Shown here: in pieces, positions 24,276 to 35,498 of the stretch
How positions within the stretch are numbered: position 1 is the stretch's first letter
How the letters are laid out: the number at the start of each line of letters is the position of its first letter
Assembly (NCBI GenBank): GCA_963580455.1
Contig: OY756961.1
Coordinates: 4,879,001-4,943,000 of the forward strand
Direction: 5' to 3'
DNA: 64,000 nt
Source: Euonymus europaeus
Taxonomy: Eukaryota; Streptophyta; Magnoliopsida; Celastrales; Celastraceae
Position numbers and translations under genes: made by a program
The notes under the pieces: model-generated
What the model was told of the DNA's origin: nothing
Database searches by the model: none
What the model saw: only the letters and a program-made list of their open reading frames with translations

Positions 24276-24738
24276 TTAACGACCGAACCCTCTCTTGTTG
24301 CGAAATCCCTACCAGAACGGAGCATAGATGGAAAGCAACTCAGAAGACTAGGTTTGGGTATGTTATTGTACGGTGTTCAAGGACTAGGGTTTTGTTCTGA
24401 AGTCACAGAAAAAGAGAGAGGAAGAGGAAGAGTTTATATGTCGTTTCACAGGTTTAAGGTTGTCGTTTAGTCGCCACCCGCTTCTGAGAAACGAATCCCG
24501 CCGCCAATGGCTTTTTTACTTGGTGGGGCTATCTTGAGCAAATGTGTGTAAAGAGAATGATAAAAAAATATAATATTTAAAAATCAAAAAATTATACTTG
24601 ATATTTGCTTACTCTTCCATTTTTTTTCTCACAATCTTAAACTATTCCACCCTAAGAAACGAAGACGATTACTTTCCCTCTCCCCTCGACAACATTCCTT
24701 CAGCTTTACTCTGTTTCTTTGGTTCTTCGACATCTCAG
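24276..24738. other. UBP24 upstream region
   Basis: The stretch contains purine- or pyrimidine-rich leader-like sequence close to the gene, then AT-rich DNA. No gene is seen. Confidence 0.45.
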
Positions 24739-25256
24739 AATGGATAACAAGATTACTTCAAGCTCGATTCAGACTATAAGGATTTCACAAACAGAGAGAT
24801 CTTCGAGGAAGATGTTGTTATCCCAATGAGTAGTTTCTCGAACCCATCTCTTAGGATTTTCGTCATTGGAAGCGATTGTGGGTGAAGCATTGCATGTCAA
24901 CTTTTTTACAGGATTTGGAGAAAACGGCTCAATTCACTACTAATATGGTATGCTGTCATTTTCTAGATTTCTATGAACTGAATCTTTGATTTATTGTTCA
25001 TTGAATCTATGAACTGAATATTCAAACTGAATTTATGATTTTTTGTATATGCTTTTGGTTTCGCTTGGAGTTTGCCAATGCCAAAGTTGTCCTTAACTAT
25101 GCAAGAAAATGTGGTCGTAGACATAGGATGATTGTAACGGTAAAGAGGTCAGACCTAAATACTCAAAAAAGAACTCCTAGGGTGTTCCTTTCATGTGAAT
25201 GTAATGGTAGTTATAGGGGAAACAACAAAGGGAAGAAGAAGGAGATCTTCAACTAA
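24739..25256 (+). pseudogene. FAR1/MULE-transposase-like N-terminal fragment
   Basis: Two pieces are readable. Near 24745-24830 one frame gives DYKDFTNREIFEEDVV. At about 25062-25245 another gives VVLNYARKCGRRHRMIVTVK, then SCECNGSYRGNNKGKKK. This order (a short acidic block, then a basic domain with VxVKRSD and xCExxGxYR text) resembles the N-terminal part of FAR1-related or Mutator-derived transposase proteins found in many copies in plant genomes. The DNA-binding and transposase core is absent and a stop follows at 25254. The family call is from memory of such motifs and is moderate. Confidence 0.45.
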
Positions 25257-26536
25257 CAGTTGCAAGATAGCAACCATTGATGTCTTGGATTGATTATTCA
25301 TGTTTTTTCTATTTTATTTTGGATCATTTTGTGATATAACTTGTAAAATTTGGATATGAATATGTATTTTGTTTAACAGAGATAGAAATATTCTGTTTTA
25401 ACGTCTAAAATATGATAACATGGAAGAGGGTGTAATGGGATATATTTGAATTTTTATGAAGAAAACTTGAAAAAGGGTGTCAGTGTAACATTTTATTTGT
25501 TCCCTAGGTGTAAAAATAAAGCGTGACACTAAAAAATGGAGGAGTGCAGATAGCCTCCACGTTTTATTTTTTTAGTCGTTAACAATGTTCATTTTATTCT
25601 TGAAAATCAAGATTGTATTTTGATCGAAATTATGAATTCAAAAATATATTATTTTTCTTTTAAATAAAATTAAATATATCGTAAAAAGGATACAAAAATT
25701 TAGACTATCGAATATAAATTGAAAATATTTTAACTCTTTTTTCACATTTTATTTGATTTTTATTTGGCCCAAAAAAATATCACTAGACTCATAATTTCGA
25801 TCAAAATATATTGGTAATTTTTGAAAATTTAAATACAAAATTTTAATGACTAAAAAAAACCATTGCAACTAATAAAAGTTTACAACATTGCCCGAGCACT
25901 CCCACATTTGTTAATTAGTTTGCAATAGTTATCTATCAAGTCCCATAAAAGGAAAAGTGAAAAATAGATACCCAATTATATCATTCGCAAATAAATAAAT
26001 AGTGCTTTCCAATATCTATATTTTTCCAATTATTTTCCAATATCTATATTTTTCCAATTATTTTATAATTTTGACATACCTAGTTACGAGTCAGGTAGTG
26101 GTGGCAAAAAAATTAGTTACGAGTCGAACAGAATTTTGAATGTACTTAATTGATCAAATTTGGATTGAATTAAATATTAATAAGTAAAGCGAACAACAAT
26201 CAAGGTTAAGGTTTAAACAGCTAAATCATTTTTGTGTTTGGCTTCGAACCGATTTTAAACCGAACAATTTTTTGTATTTTGATTTGAATTTCATAAATAA
26301 CTTATATCTAAATCTTGTTTATTATGAACCGGACATAATTTTATTGCCCTTCCCTCTTTTCTTATTTTAATGAATTCCCTCTCCTTCTCTTCCCTTTCCT
26401 CAATCCAACATCCCTTGCTTACACATGCCAGGTATAACAGCCCTCCAACATCATTTCATTTAGCACTTCAATCACCTACTCAGCATTGCCCGACTAAACA
26501 TGTGATTGCAATACTGCAAGATTCAAATCCTTCATT
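25257..26536. other. AT-rich intergenic DNA
   Basis: No gene is seen. It contains long A/T runs and one short tandem duplication (26006-26062). Confidence 0.55.
26006..26062. repeat. 28-bp tandem duplication
   Basis: A unit beginning CCAATATCTATATTTTTCC starts at 26009 and again at 26037, with no difference seen. Confidence 0.85.
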
Positions 26537-27680
26537 TCAAGAAATAGTATTTCTTTCTTTTTTCTTAACCACTTTAGAGAAGAACTTGGAAATATCATCA
26601 AGAACAGAAAATCCCGCCACCTCCATTTGCACAAGCAACTTTAAAAAATCATCCATTCTTCCCTTCTCTGCATAAGATACCAAGAGGGGATTCACAGTGA
26701 CAAGTCTGGCTCAAGATCCTCTTGAACTGTAACTTGGAAAAGCTTTTGAGCCTTATCAACCCTGTTAACATTACACAAACTTTGAATAATAAGAATCATA
26801 TGTAACCAAATCAGCCCTATAGCCAGAATCCACCATATCCTTACAAATCACAATTCACCAAGCTTCCCATCCGCCACAAATGCATCAACCTAGCTAAACC
26901 CCAAAGATTGTCATATATCAATCAAAAACCCTTTCTCCTTCATCTCCTTAAAAAACTCGTACCCCTTTTCGACACTCGTATTTTTACAGAATCCGGTCAC
27001 CAAAGTCACATGCGCCATCTGGCTCGACATAGTTCCTCCCAAATGTGCAAACAAGCATCCAAAACCTTCAGAAACTAATGCCCTGACCATGGCAGTGTAT
27101 GCAAAAACATCAGGTTTACACAATACGCCCGGCCTTACACAACCCCTTTATCAAAATCAAGTTTGTTGTACACTCTCTCCTCAACCAGTCCATCAGTCCT
27201 GAAATCTTCATACACTGATAAAGCCAAATCTGAATGACCCGTTTTGATTAAAGAATGGATAACCCTATTATACAAAAAAAAGGCTCCACACCGAATTTCT
27301 TCGTCTTCTGATAAATGTAATGCACGTTGTGACCTCTATTACCATCAGAATGCATTCTGATCAGAATCTCAAATTGTTTTTGGATCGGTGGCTTCCCTTG
27401 TGAATACATCAACTCAGGGACCTGATCGGCGGTGCGAAACAATGAATTTCGATTCAAGCAGTAAGCAAAAGCCTTATAAGCTGCAAAGTCAAGCTTGTAA
27501 CCCTTCTGCTTACCAGCCAAATGAAAGAACTTATATTTTTGATGGGGATTGGTAGAGGGTGTGGCGCGGTTGCTGATCCCGTTTCTGGAAATCAAAGGGC
27601 TCGAATTTCGTGTGAGGTATGCTTCGCCGGGAGATACTTACGATTGGTGAAGAGTCCACCGCGGACGGTGGGGGAATGAT
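26537..27680 (-). pseudogene. P-class PPR gene, decayed copy (At4g20740-like)
   Basis: PPR text is readable on the minus strand in several frames. Near 27540-27330 are KFFHLAGKQKGYKLDFAAYK, ADQVPELMYSQGKPP and QFEILIRMHSDGNRG. Near 27120-26915 are MCKPDVFAYTAMVRALVSEG and GYEFFKEMKEKGF. Near 26860-26800 is MVDSGYRADL. Near 26790-26560 are CNVNRVDKAQKLFQVTVQ and SYAEKGRMDDFLKLLVQM. Successive pieces are in different frames, a block after NRGHNVHYIYQKT is missing, and the expected repeats between the pieces are shortened. PPR proteins bind organelle transcripts. The order and wording match the P-class protein At4g20740 as I remember it. The copy is dead. Confidence 0.8.
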
Positions 27681-27763
27681 GGCGTTTTGGTAGTTTTCTC
27701 GTGCACTATTTCTTGCTTCTTCACTTTCAGAGTTTCAGTTTCAACTTCCAGCCTTCCGACAAG

Positions 27764-27775
27764 CGACGTCGTTTT
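27764..27775. promoter_or_regulatory. CGACGTCGTTTT promoter motif upstream of the POLLENLESS3-like gene
   Basis: A GACGTC core within CGACGTCGTTTT lies about 330 bp before the ATG at 28095. GACGTC is a bZIP-type recognition core. The same motif, as a full palindrome, sits upstream of TWINKLE at 55414. Confidence 0.35.
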
Positions 27776-28094
27776 TTGAGAAGCACGTGAGAACTCACGC
27801 GTACCAACGGCTAGTAATTATAAAACGGAAACGGCTAGTTTTTTTTTTGTTCTCTCAAAAATTCCTTTTTCTTCATTCAACTTCATCATCAGCTTCTCTA
27901 TTTTCTTTCAGTTATCTCGTAATTCGTAAACACCTATTTCCAAACAATGCATCCCCTCAAAGAAAGAACAAGTCTTTCTCTCCCAAACAATCATTAAAAG
28001 AGGCATTGCATTGTAAAGCTGTGATTTCCCGGCAAGAGAGTATTTTCTCGGAGATTCTTGCAAAGGGTCGAAAGATTTTCTCTAGAAACTGAAA

Positions 28095-30330
28095 ATGAGT
28101 TTTCAGGCGATTGGATTCTACACCCCACCGGCGAATTTGAACCCGAGGTCGACTGTTCCTCCAGAGAAGTCGATGACGGAGAGGAAAACCGTGAAGAAAG
28201 ATCGTTTTCATGTCGTTCACAAGGTTCCTTCTGGTGATTCTCCATATGTCAGAGCCAAACATGTTCAGGTTCTCATCGGTTCTTCCTTCACTCTCTCCAC
28301 TTATTTTCCACTTCTTGGGTTTTAAGCTCTTAGCAAAATCATTCTTTATTGCTTTTCAATTTCTCTGTACAGTTGATAGAGAAGGACCCAAGTAGGGCAA
28401 TTTCTATGTTCTGGGCAGCTATTAATTCTGGGGATCGTGTCGACAGTGCACTCAAAGATATGGCAGTTTCCATGAAACAATTGGATCGATCAGATGAGGC
28501 GATTGAGGCAATCAAATCTTTCCGTCATTTCTGCCCCTATGAGTCTCAAGAATCTATTGACAATGTGCTTGTTGAACTCTATAAGGTAAACCCACAATCA
28601 GTTCAGTTTTTCCAGTTTTAACTTCTTGATTCTGTAAAAGACAACCCTCATTGGTCTCAAGAATCTTATGATTGTCTGCTTCTTTTGCAGAGTTCTGGAA
28701 GGGTGGAAGAAGAGATTGAAATGCTTCAGGGTAAGCTGAAGCAGATCGAAGAAGGTATAGCTTTAGGTGGGAAGAGGACAAAGATCGCAAGGTCCCAAGG
28801 GAGGAAAATTCAAATAACTATTGAACAAGAGAGATCAAGGTGTATATTGCATTTTTTTTTATCCCTGTTTCTACTTACTTGTGGTACATAGCTGATAGCT
28901 CTGTGCATTTATCTGAGGTTTCTTCTATAAAAATGCAGGATACTGGGGAACTTGGCCTGGGCTTACTTGCAGCAACACAACTATGAACTTGCTGAACAGC
29001 ATTACAGGTTAGTTCTTACATTCACCTGTCTGCAGAAATTTTAGCAAATTTTAATTTTGAATGTTTTCCTATGTCAGGAGAGCACTGCTTCTGGACCCAG
29101 ATAATAACAAAAAATGCAATTTGGCAATCTGCTTGACGCACATGAACAGGGTTACAGAAGCAAAATTCTCGAGTCTATCAGAGCTGCCGGAAACAAAGAG
29201 ATAGATGAATCTTATGCTAAATCATTCGAGCGCGCAGTTCAGATGCTGACTGATTTGGAATCTCAATCAAAGCTAAGATTAAATCCAGATGAACAAGAAA
29301 ATGGCTATGGTATGAAACTCCAGAGATCATCCTTCAAGTCACCTAGAGATGGAAACTTAATACATACCAGTAGAATCACAAACTTGGAGTCGATGAGAAA
29401 GGATTCGGAAGGGCTGTACACACAACCAAAAAGATGTTTACGGGGGTTCAATAGAGGAGATCAGGCTGATGCAACTGTGAATAGCAAACTGTCATTTCAG
29501 CCTACTATACATGCTGGAAGTGTAAGATCACATAGGATTCAGAATTTCAATGGACAGTTACGGGGTTATACTGGTGAAAAATCATCTGTCAGAGTGCAAG
29601 AATCCGAAAATGGATTGCCTTCAGCTGCTGATGGAGATTCAAGACAAAGCTCGTGGAGGCACATCGCTCATTCGAAAGAAGCAGCAGCCACCGAACCTAT
29701 TTTACAACCTAAAGTAAAGGAGACTGGAAGAGAACTACATGGGGAAACAGTGACTTTGAGCAGGTGACCTGTGAATCCCTCATAGAATCCAACACTCAGC
29801 CTATTGTGAATGACTCTAACCTGAGTTGCACTTTGCTTGTGAAGCCATATAATAACACTGGTGGTAAAGAGGACCAGAATTCTTCTGACATTGTTTTGGG
29901 TAGTATTACAACACGTAACGAGCAACCTGGAGGGGGAGAGCAACACTCTCCTCCCAAATCCAGTAATGAACATCATTCTATTTCAATAGATTCGAAGAAG
30001 AAGAGATGGGCAGATATGGTCGAAGAAGATGAGGAGAAAGAATTAAGCAGAACAAACTCAACTGAGTGTGTGGATAACTGGAAATATGAAGAACAGTTCA
30101 ATGATGAGATTAGAAACATCAACATGATTTGGGGAAGTTCTCCTTCAGACCATGCGGAAAATCTATCTCAGAGGCTTGAAGTATTTAATCTTAAAGATGG
30201 ATATGCTACATCTGAGAATTTTGGTTCATCAAGAAGACCAGCAGCACGTCGCTCCTTGCATTTTAAACAGCATCAGGAGCCAGAATCACCAGATTACTTC
30301 TCTGCAACCCCAAAAGCAAAGAAGGTTTGA
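28095..30330 (+). pseudogene. POLLENLESS3/MS5-like (TPR) gene with two frameshifts
   Basis: Exons 28095-28268, 28373-28585, 28691-28839, 28939-29007 and 29078 onward join in phase. They read DRFHVVHKVPSGDSPYVRAK, then LIEKDPSRAISMFWAAINSG, KSFRHFCPYESQESIDNVL, ILGNLAWAYLQQHNYELAEQ and KKCNLAICLTHMNRVTEAK. This is the TPR-containing core of the MS5/TDM1 and POLLENLESS3-like family. Directly after TEAK (about 29163) the frame shifts: frame A stops near 29205, while the family text resumes one frame over as ILESIRAAGNKEIDESYAKS. A second shift near 29760 moves the polar C-terminal tail (KKKRWADMVEEDEE) into the third frame, ending at 30330. Founding members act at the end of meiosis; others respond to sulfur status. 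Apart from two small indels the gene is well preserved, so the loss is recent or the indels are allelic. Confidence 0.8.
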
Positions 30331-31145
30331 TTTAAGTATATAGATCATCTAGTAATGTTTCATGGAGAAGTTTCTTGTGGATTGAAGCTTTTCCCTTATA
30401 GCAATGATAATTGTTCAGTGTGCTTTTGTACTTCAATATAGTTCTCTATTTGCACCATATGTAGTTTAGGTGATGTGTGCAATAGAGGTGCAACAGAAAA
30501 AAAAACTATCAGCAGTTAAATTTTTCTTTCAATCATCTGTTTATTCAAGGAAGAAGAAGACATGCATACTGAAGAACATTTGATAGATGGTTGTACTGTT
30601 CCTTCTGTCAATTGACTCCACATTCAAGAAAAATACTGCATTTACATTCTAACATTAATAAACCATATTAGAAACTTAAATATAAAAAAATGAAAAAACC
30701 ATGATTCACAAGAAGAAACCATATCTTTTTGACTCCACATTAAACAAAATCCATGATTTAAAAAAGTGATGCTAAACGGTCTACTAAGTAAAGTTATGCA
30801 TGAGTTTTAAACCCCGAGATGTGTATAGGTAGATAGAATTCTCTGCTGATTGAACAAATTGCTTAATCTCTTACTCCTTGAATGCATGTTATCACCCATA
30901 ATCCCATATATTGAAAGCACAAGTTTTGGGAATGTATTATAAATGGAATAAATGCCTCCACTGCCATTCTTTTAAAAAAATTAATACGTGGTGCATAACC
31001 TTAGAGAGGCAGCACACTCATGTACATTACTTCTCGTTTAGAAAAATAAAAGAAAAAAATGTGTGATTGATTGATGTTTCGTGCAATAATTGACAATAGC
31101 ATTTGCTGTGCTATGTTGAGTCAATGATTGGCTGATCAGCAGCTG
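30331..31145. other. Convergent 3' flanks, no gene seen
   Basis: AT-rich sequence between the POLLENLESS3-like and AAE14 remnants, without coding signal. Confidence 0.5.
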
Positions 31146-34100
31146 TTATGGATTGCTCTGGCAAGATTGCAGATGAGACATAACTTCTCTTCGAACTTGG
31201 TCTCTTCTAATTTTCCCAGTTGTGGTGAGCGGAAATGGCTTCCTCCAAATTTTAATATCTTTGGTATTTTGAACCTGAATTATATGTTTTTGACACTAAT
31301 AAAACATTTAACCATAACCTAAAGATTGGCATAGAAGTATTCTCATCTCTACAATACTGTTGAAGTATATCACTAGATAGCATGAGCTCTTTGTTTTCAG
31401 CTGATGACTTCAAATTTGTTTCGCACCATTTCCAATTTTCTCGTAATTGAACACAGGCAACAACCATCTCTGTCAGGTGAGCATCTGGAATACTCAAGAC
31501 AACAATGGCAGTAAGTCCTGGATGTAGTAAGAGATTGCCTCCACCTATATCACCAAACAAAAACAATTAGAGAGTAAATGTAAACACTGTGTTATTATTA
31601 ATTCAAGAAGGAAAAAACAATCCAGGAGGGTCTCTCTCCCATTCAGTTTATCTCACTAATCAGTGAAAAACAAATAAATCAGGAAACATACGAGTCATTT
31701 TCACCTCTTCAGGGTAAACGTTTTCACCTCCACTTTTAATGCGATTATTTGTTCGTCTGATAAGCCATACATAACCATAATCATCAATACATTATCAAGC
31801 CATTCGACATCGCTAGACTTTGATGTATCAGATGTATTAAGGTTCCAATATCCAATCATAGCATGTGGACCTCTAGTTAAAATTCTTCCGATGTGTGAAG
31901 AAACATCAATACGTATTTTCATTTCAACATGTGACGTAGGCAAGCCCACGCAAACGCCTTGTGGCTGTGGAACTGTATTGGATTTCGCTGTGCCAAATGA
32001 ATGCAGAGATGAGCCAGGGTTATCAAATGCTGGGTCGTGCAGGGTCAGAAAGGTTAGTGAGGAACAAGTATCTGTCATTCCTGTTTATTTCAGAAGATAG
32101 AGAAATGAACAGACAAGTCTTAAATTTTGCAAAGAAATACAAAGACACAACCAAGAAGTTTACTTTCAACATCTGTAGCACTTTCACAAGAGGTTTCCTA
32201 AGGATGTAAATAATAAAACCTTTTGGGCTTGATTAATAAAATATTTAATAAGGTCATCCATGCCTAGCTCAACTGAAAATGACAGCGTAAACCTGTCAAT
32301 ATTATACTCTTGAGTCTTGACCATCAGAAGTCATCATTGTTTTAATTTGCAAACAAAGTCATAAATCAATGAGCTTCCATAAATATCATTATGGTCAGTA
32401 TGTACTATGTACATGCAATCTCACTTTAAGGAGCAAAGATAAGTGAGACGCACCATATGCTGAAAGAAGTTTGGCTCTTGGGAAAACCTTGATGGCTTCT
32501 TTTATAAGCTCAAGTGATAAACCCCCACACCATTTAATATCTTCATCATACTCTCTTTCCCTTTCCAGCTTTTCTTCACCCTGAGAAAAATCTTAAGATA
32601 TAGTATTAGACAACTAAAACCATAAATATGATAGGCAGTAAAAGCAATATGGCGAGCTTCATAGGAAAACAGAGTTATGCATCTTAGGCAGGGAATTGAT
32701 ATATGCTGTCAAAATGTTTTAAAGAGAATATAACAAGCATTTACATGGAAATTAAACCATAAAATAAAACAAATATAGCTGTAGCAAAAGCTTCCATGAT
32801 TATTAAGGTTGGATATCATTAGTTCATGCTAAGCAATGCATTCCTACAGTTGATAACTCAAAAGTAGAACATTCCTAGAATTATCAATAATATAGGGTTC
32901 CGTTAGTCCATCTTGTAATATGTTCACAAGTCAATGGGAGCGTAATATGTTCACAAGTTAATGGGAGCATAGATAACGCTTCAGCCAGACAACAATAACA
33001 CAATTTCCTAATTTTGTCCATAAATTCCAGATTGGACTGAATCCTCTACCTGATCATGGAAAGTAAACTGGCCGTTATTGCAGGGACAGTGATTAAAGAA
33101 GTAACACAATGGCAATTTTTGCTAAGGATTGTATGATCAAAGCTGAATGGCTTATGGTAACTCCTTTCGGCTTTCCAGTGCTTCCTACAGGTACGAAACC
33201 ATTAGCCAAAACTTGATGTAGCCTGGAAAGTTGTTGATCAAGTCAAATCTCTTTGACGAAGAGACTTGAACAAATGGAAAAACTGATGAATTACATTGTA
33301 CCTTTATATTAGTTTCTAATAATGTTCCCTTATGTAACTAACTTCACATAAATTCAGGATTCAAGTGATTGTTTGAGTAAAACATAAATATGGAAAATCA
33401 AGTCGAGAGAAAATTATTCAGATGAAGCCAACACTGCAACATTATCGGCATGAATCTTTGACAAATTGAAAGTCCTACCACTTGTCCTTTTGACAGAACA
33501 TCATTTTGAAAATTTAAGCTCCCTTGCTTTTGTTGTTCAAGTAATTCACAGATCTTCAATCATAATGATGAAGTGCTGAATTAGTGAAGTATAAATTTAC
33601 TGCAATGCTTTAGGAAACTAATTAAATCGTCCATTGCTCATGTATAGAGAAAGGGAGGAAAATTTTGAGATCAACAAAACTGCCCTATGAAGACACCATC
33701 AAGAAAGAAGATCAAATAAGCTACAGTTTATACCTGAAGTGAAGCATATTATGACAGCGCCCTCAGGTGCACATGAATCAGTTACAACATCAGTGGCCTT
33801 GTTATAAACATTACTAATTTTACCTCCTCAAAGCTCTGCAAGTTAAAAGTGAATGATACCGTCAATGCAGTGAGATAAGGCAGAAAAAAAAAGGTTCATA
33901 TATCAGCAAAAAGAATCGATAATTTGCAAAAAAAAATTTGCTAACAGAGAATTTTCCAGCTCAGTGTGCCCTTTGGATAGCTGGCCAGTTCTAAACCCAA
34001 GGCGGTCACCCTGTATGCATGAAGACCCACTAGCTGGAACAACCCACTATCAAGCCCCCACAAGTAGGTGGCCACAAAGAAATTGATCATGATATTGATA

Positions 34101-34925
34101 CATGCATGCACGCTGCAATGTTAAATCTATACTCATCAAATTTTCATATTTCAAACAATAGAGAATCAGTCCTTTCAAATATTTATTATTTTCTCTGGAC
34201 TTTAACGATCAAATTCTCATGAAATGTTATACAAATACAACAGACTGATCAGCGTCGGTACAATAAAATCATAGAAACGTACCGTTAATTTGCTGTTTCA
34301 GCGCTTCAAAAAACGCCCTAATCCTCTGTACAGAAATCAGCTATCACGGGAAACGTGGTTGGGTTTAATTGATACTTATAGAGAAATAACCATGAGAAGC
34401 AGACTTGGGCATTGTTCCAACACCCCCAACATGTGTGTGGGTCATGTGCCAGACTTGGACTCCATACGCCACGCACACGCGGAATTTTAACACTGCCAAT
34501 CTAGTTCCGATATCATGTTACAAATCTAGGTCCAAAGAACATTAACCCGCAACCAAGCCCAACCGATCTCCCACGTGCATGTGGCCCAGCTGTAACCAAA
34601 TTCAGGGTTATGCCCCAAAACTTGATTACAATGTTGAGGGAGGCTTGCATCTATAGAAATCCACCAATGTGGGACTTGGAACACCTAACTTGGACACTAT
34701 TCCAACAGAGGCAGAGGCAGCCAAACCTATTGAAAGCAAAAATGGCAACGACATCATCGATGCGGAGTCCAAATCCGAGCAATGCATGAGTCAGACTCAA
34801 CACACTTTCCACGAATTGCTGCCCAGTCTTTTGCCGGTTACTGGCAATGGACACCACACATTTTCGTTTACCGTTGATAGGCGAGTCAGGCACTGACTAA
34901 TGTGTGGATTTGAGTAATTCGACAT
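31146..34925 (-). pseudogene. AAE14: AAE14 (o-succinylbenzoate-CoA ligase) decayed copy
   Basis: Pieces of an acyl-activating enzyme lie in order on the minus strand. The start is at 34925 (MSNYSNPHISQCLTRLSTV), then after a frame change GQQFVESVLSLTHALLGFGL and DDVVAIFAF. APEGAVIICFTS is near 33760 and the AMP-binding loop STGKPKGVTIS near 33180. GLSLELIKEAIKVFPRAKLL is near 32490, CSSLTFLTLHDP near 32065, RILTRGPHAMIGYWNLN near 31880, IPDAHLTEMVVACVQLRENW near 31480, and a C-terminus with KPFPLTTTGKIRRDQVRREV ends at TAA 31148. Breaks: a frameshift in exon 1, a small deletion with frame change after VEWLD (about 31795) removing the TGDIG motif, and another shift near 31530. AAE14 serves phylloquinone synthesis in plastid and peroxisome, so a working copy must lie elsewhere. 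Confidence 0.85.
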
Positions 34926-35225
34926 GTTTTTGGAGGAGAATCAGAGTGTAAAGTTAGGCTCCAAAGTTTTGAATTGAGAGCGGGAAATCGCACACCCCGC
35001 GATTAATCATCAATAATAAATGGTTGCAAACCCTGGATTATCTTATCTTATCCTTCTAGATCAAACTGGGCTGAAATATTGGTTAAAATAAGCCCAATTT
35101 GTTAATGGGCCTTTGTTCATTCTCATTAAAAATGTGGGCCTGGGGCACAGAATCCGACCGTTGCACGCCCTTCCCTCGCACTGTTTGTTGAGTAACACAA
35201 GGGAATTCAAAATTCAAATTTTCAA

Positions 35226-35498
35226 ATGGTAATAAAGAAAGCCTGCTACTTTTCTCGCTACTTCTCTCTCAGTGGATCTTGGAATCGGAGCTTTTGTCCA
35301 AAGCACAATTCGATCAGCTCCACTTCAAAATTTCGAAACTTCAAATTGTCATTTCTTGGCATAAATCACACCATTTTTTCTGTAAATGAAACAAAAATTT
35401 TAGTTTCAACTCAACACAATGAGAGAAGAACACTCTACAGATTACAAAGCAAAACCATCGAAATTCGCCGATCAAAATCAGGCACCGAAATCCAATAA
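35226..35498 (+). promoter_or_regulatory. Upstream ORF overlapping the CHUP1-like start
   Basis: A 90-codon ORF starts at ATG 35226 and runs 80 bases past the CHUP1-like ATG (35419) in another frame. If included in the transcript it would compete with the main start. The 490 bp between the AAE14 remnant and this gene is a shared divergent promoter region; no clear TATA box was seen. Confidence 0.3.

Noticed and set aside
34669..34896. Plus-strand 75-codon ORF
   Set aside because: It lies antisense to exon 1 of the AAE14 remnant.
28095..34925. Frameshifts as plain sequencing errors
   Set aside because: Not excluded for single indels, but more than 10 kb of other exon sequence in the window has none, and the affected genes also show deletions or an insertion.
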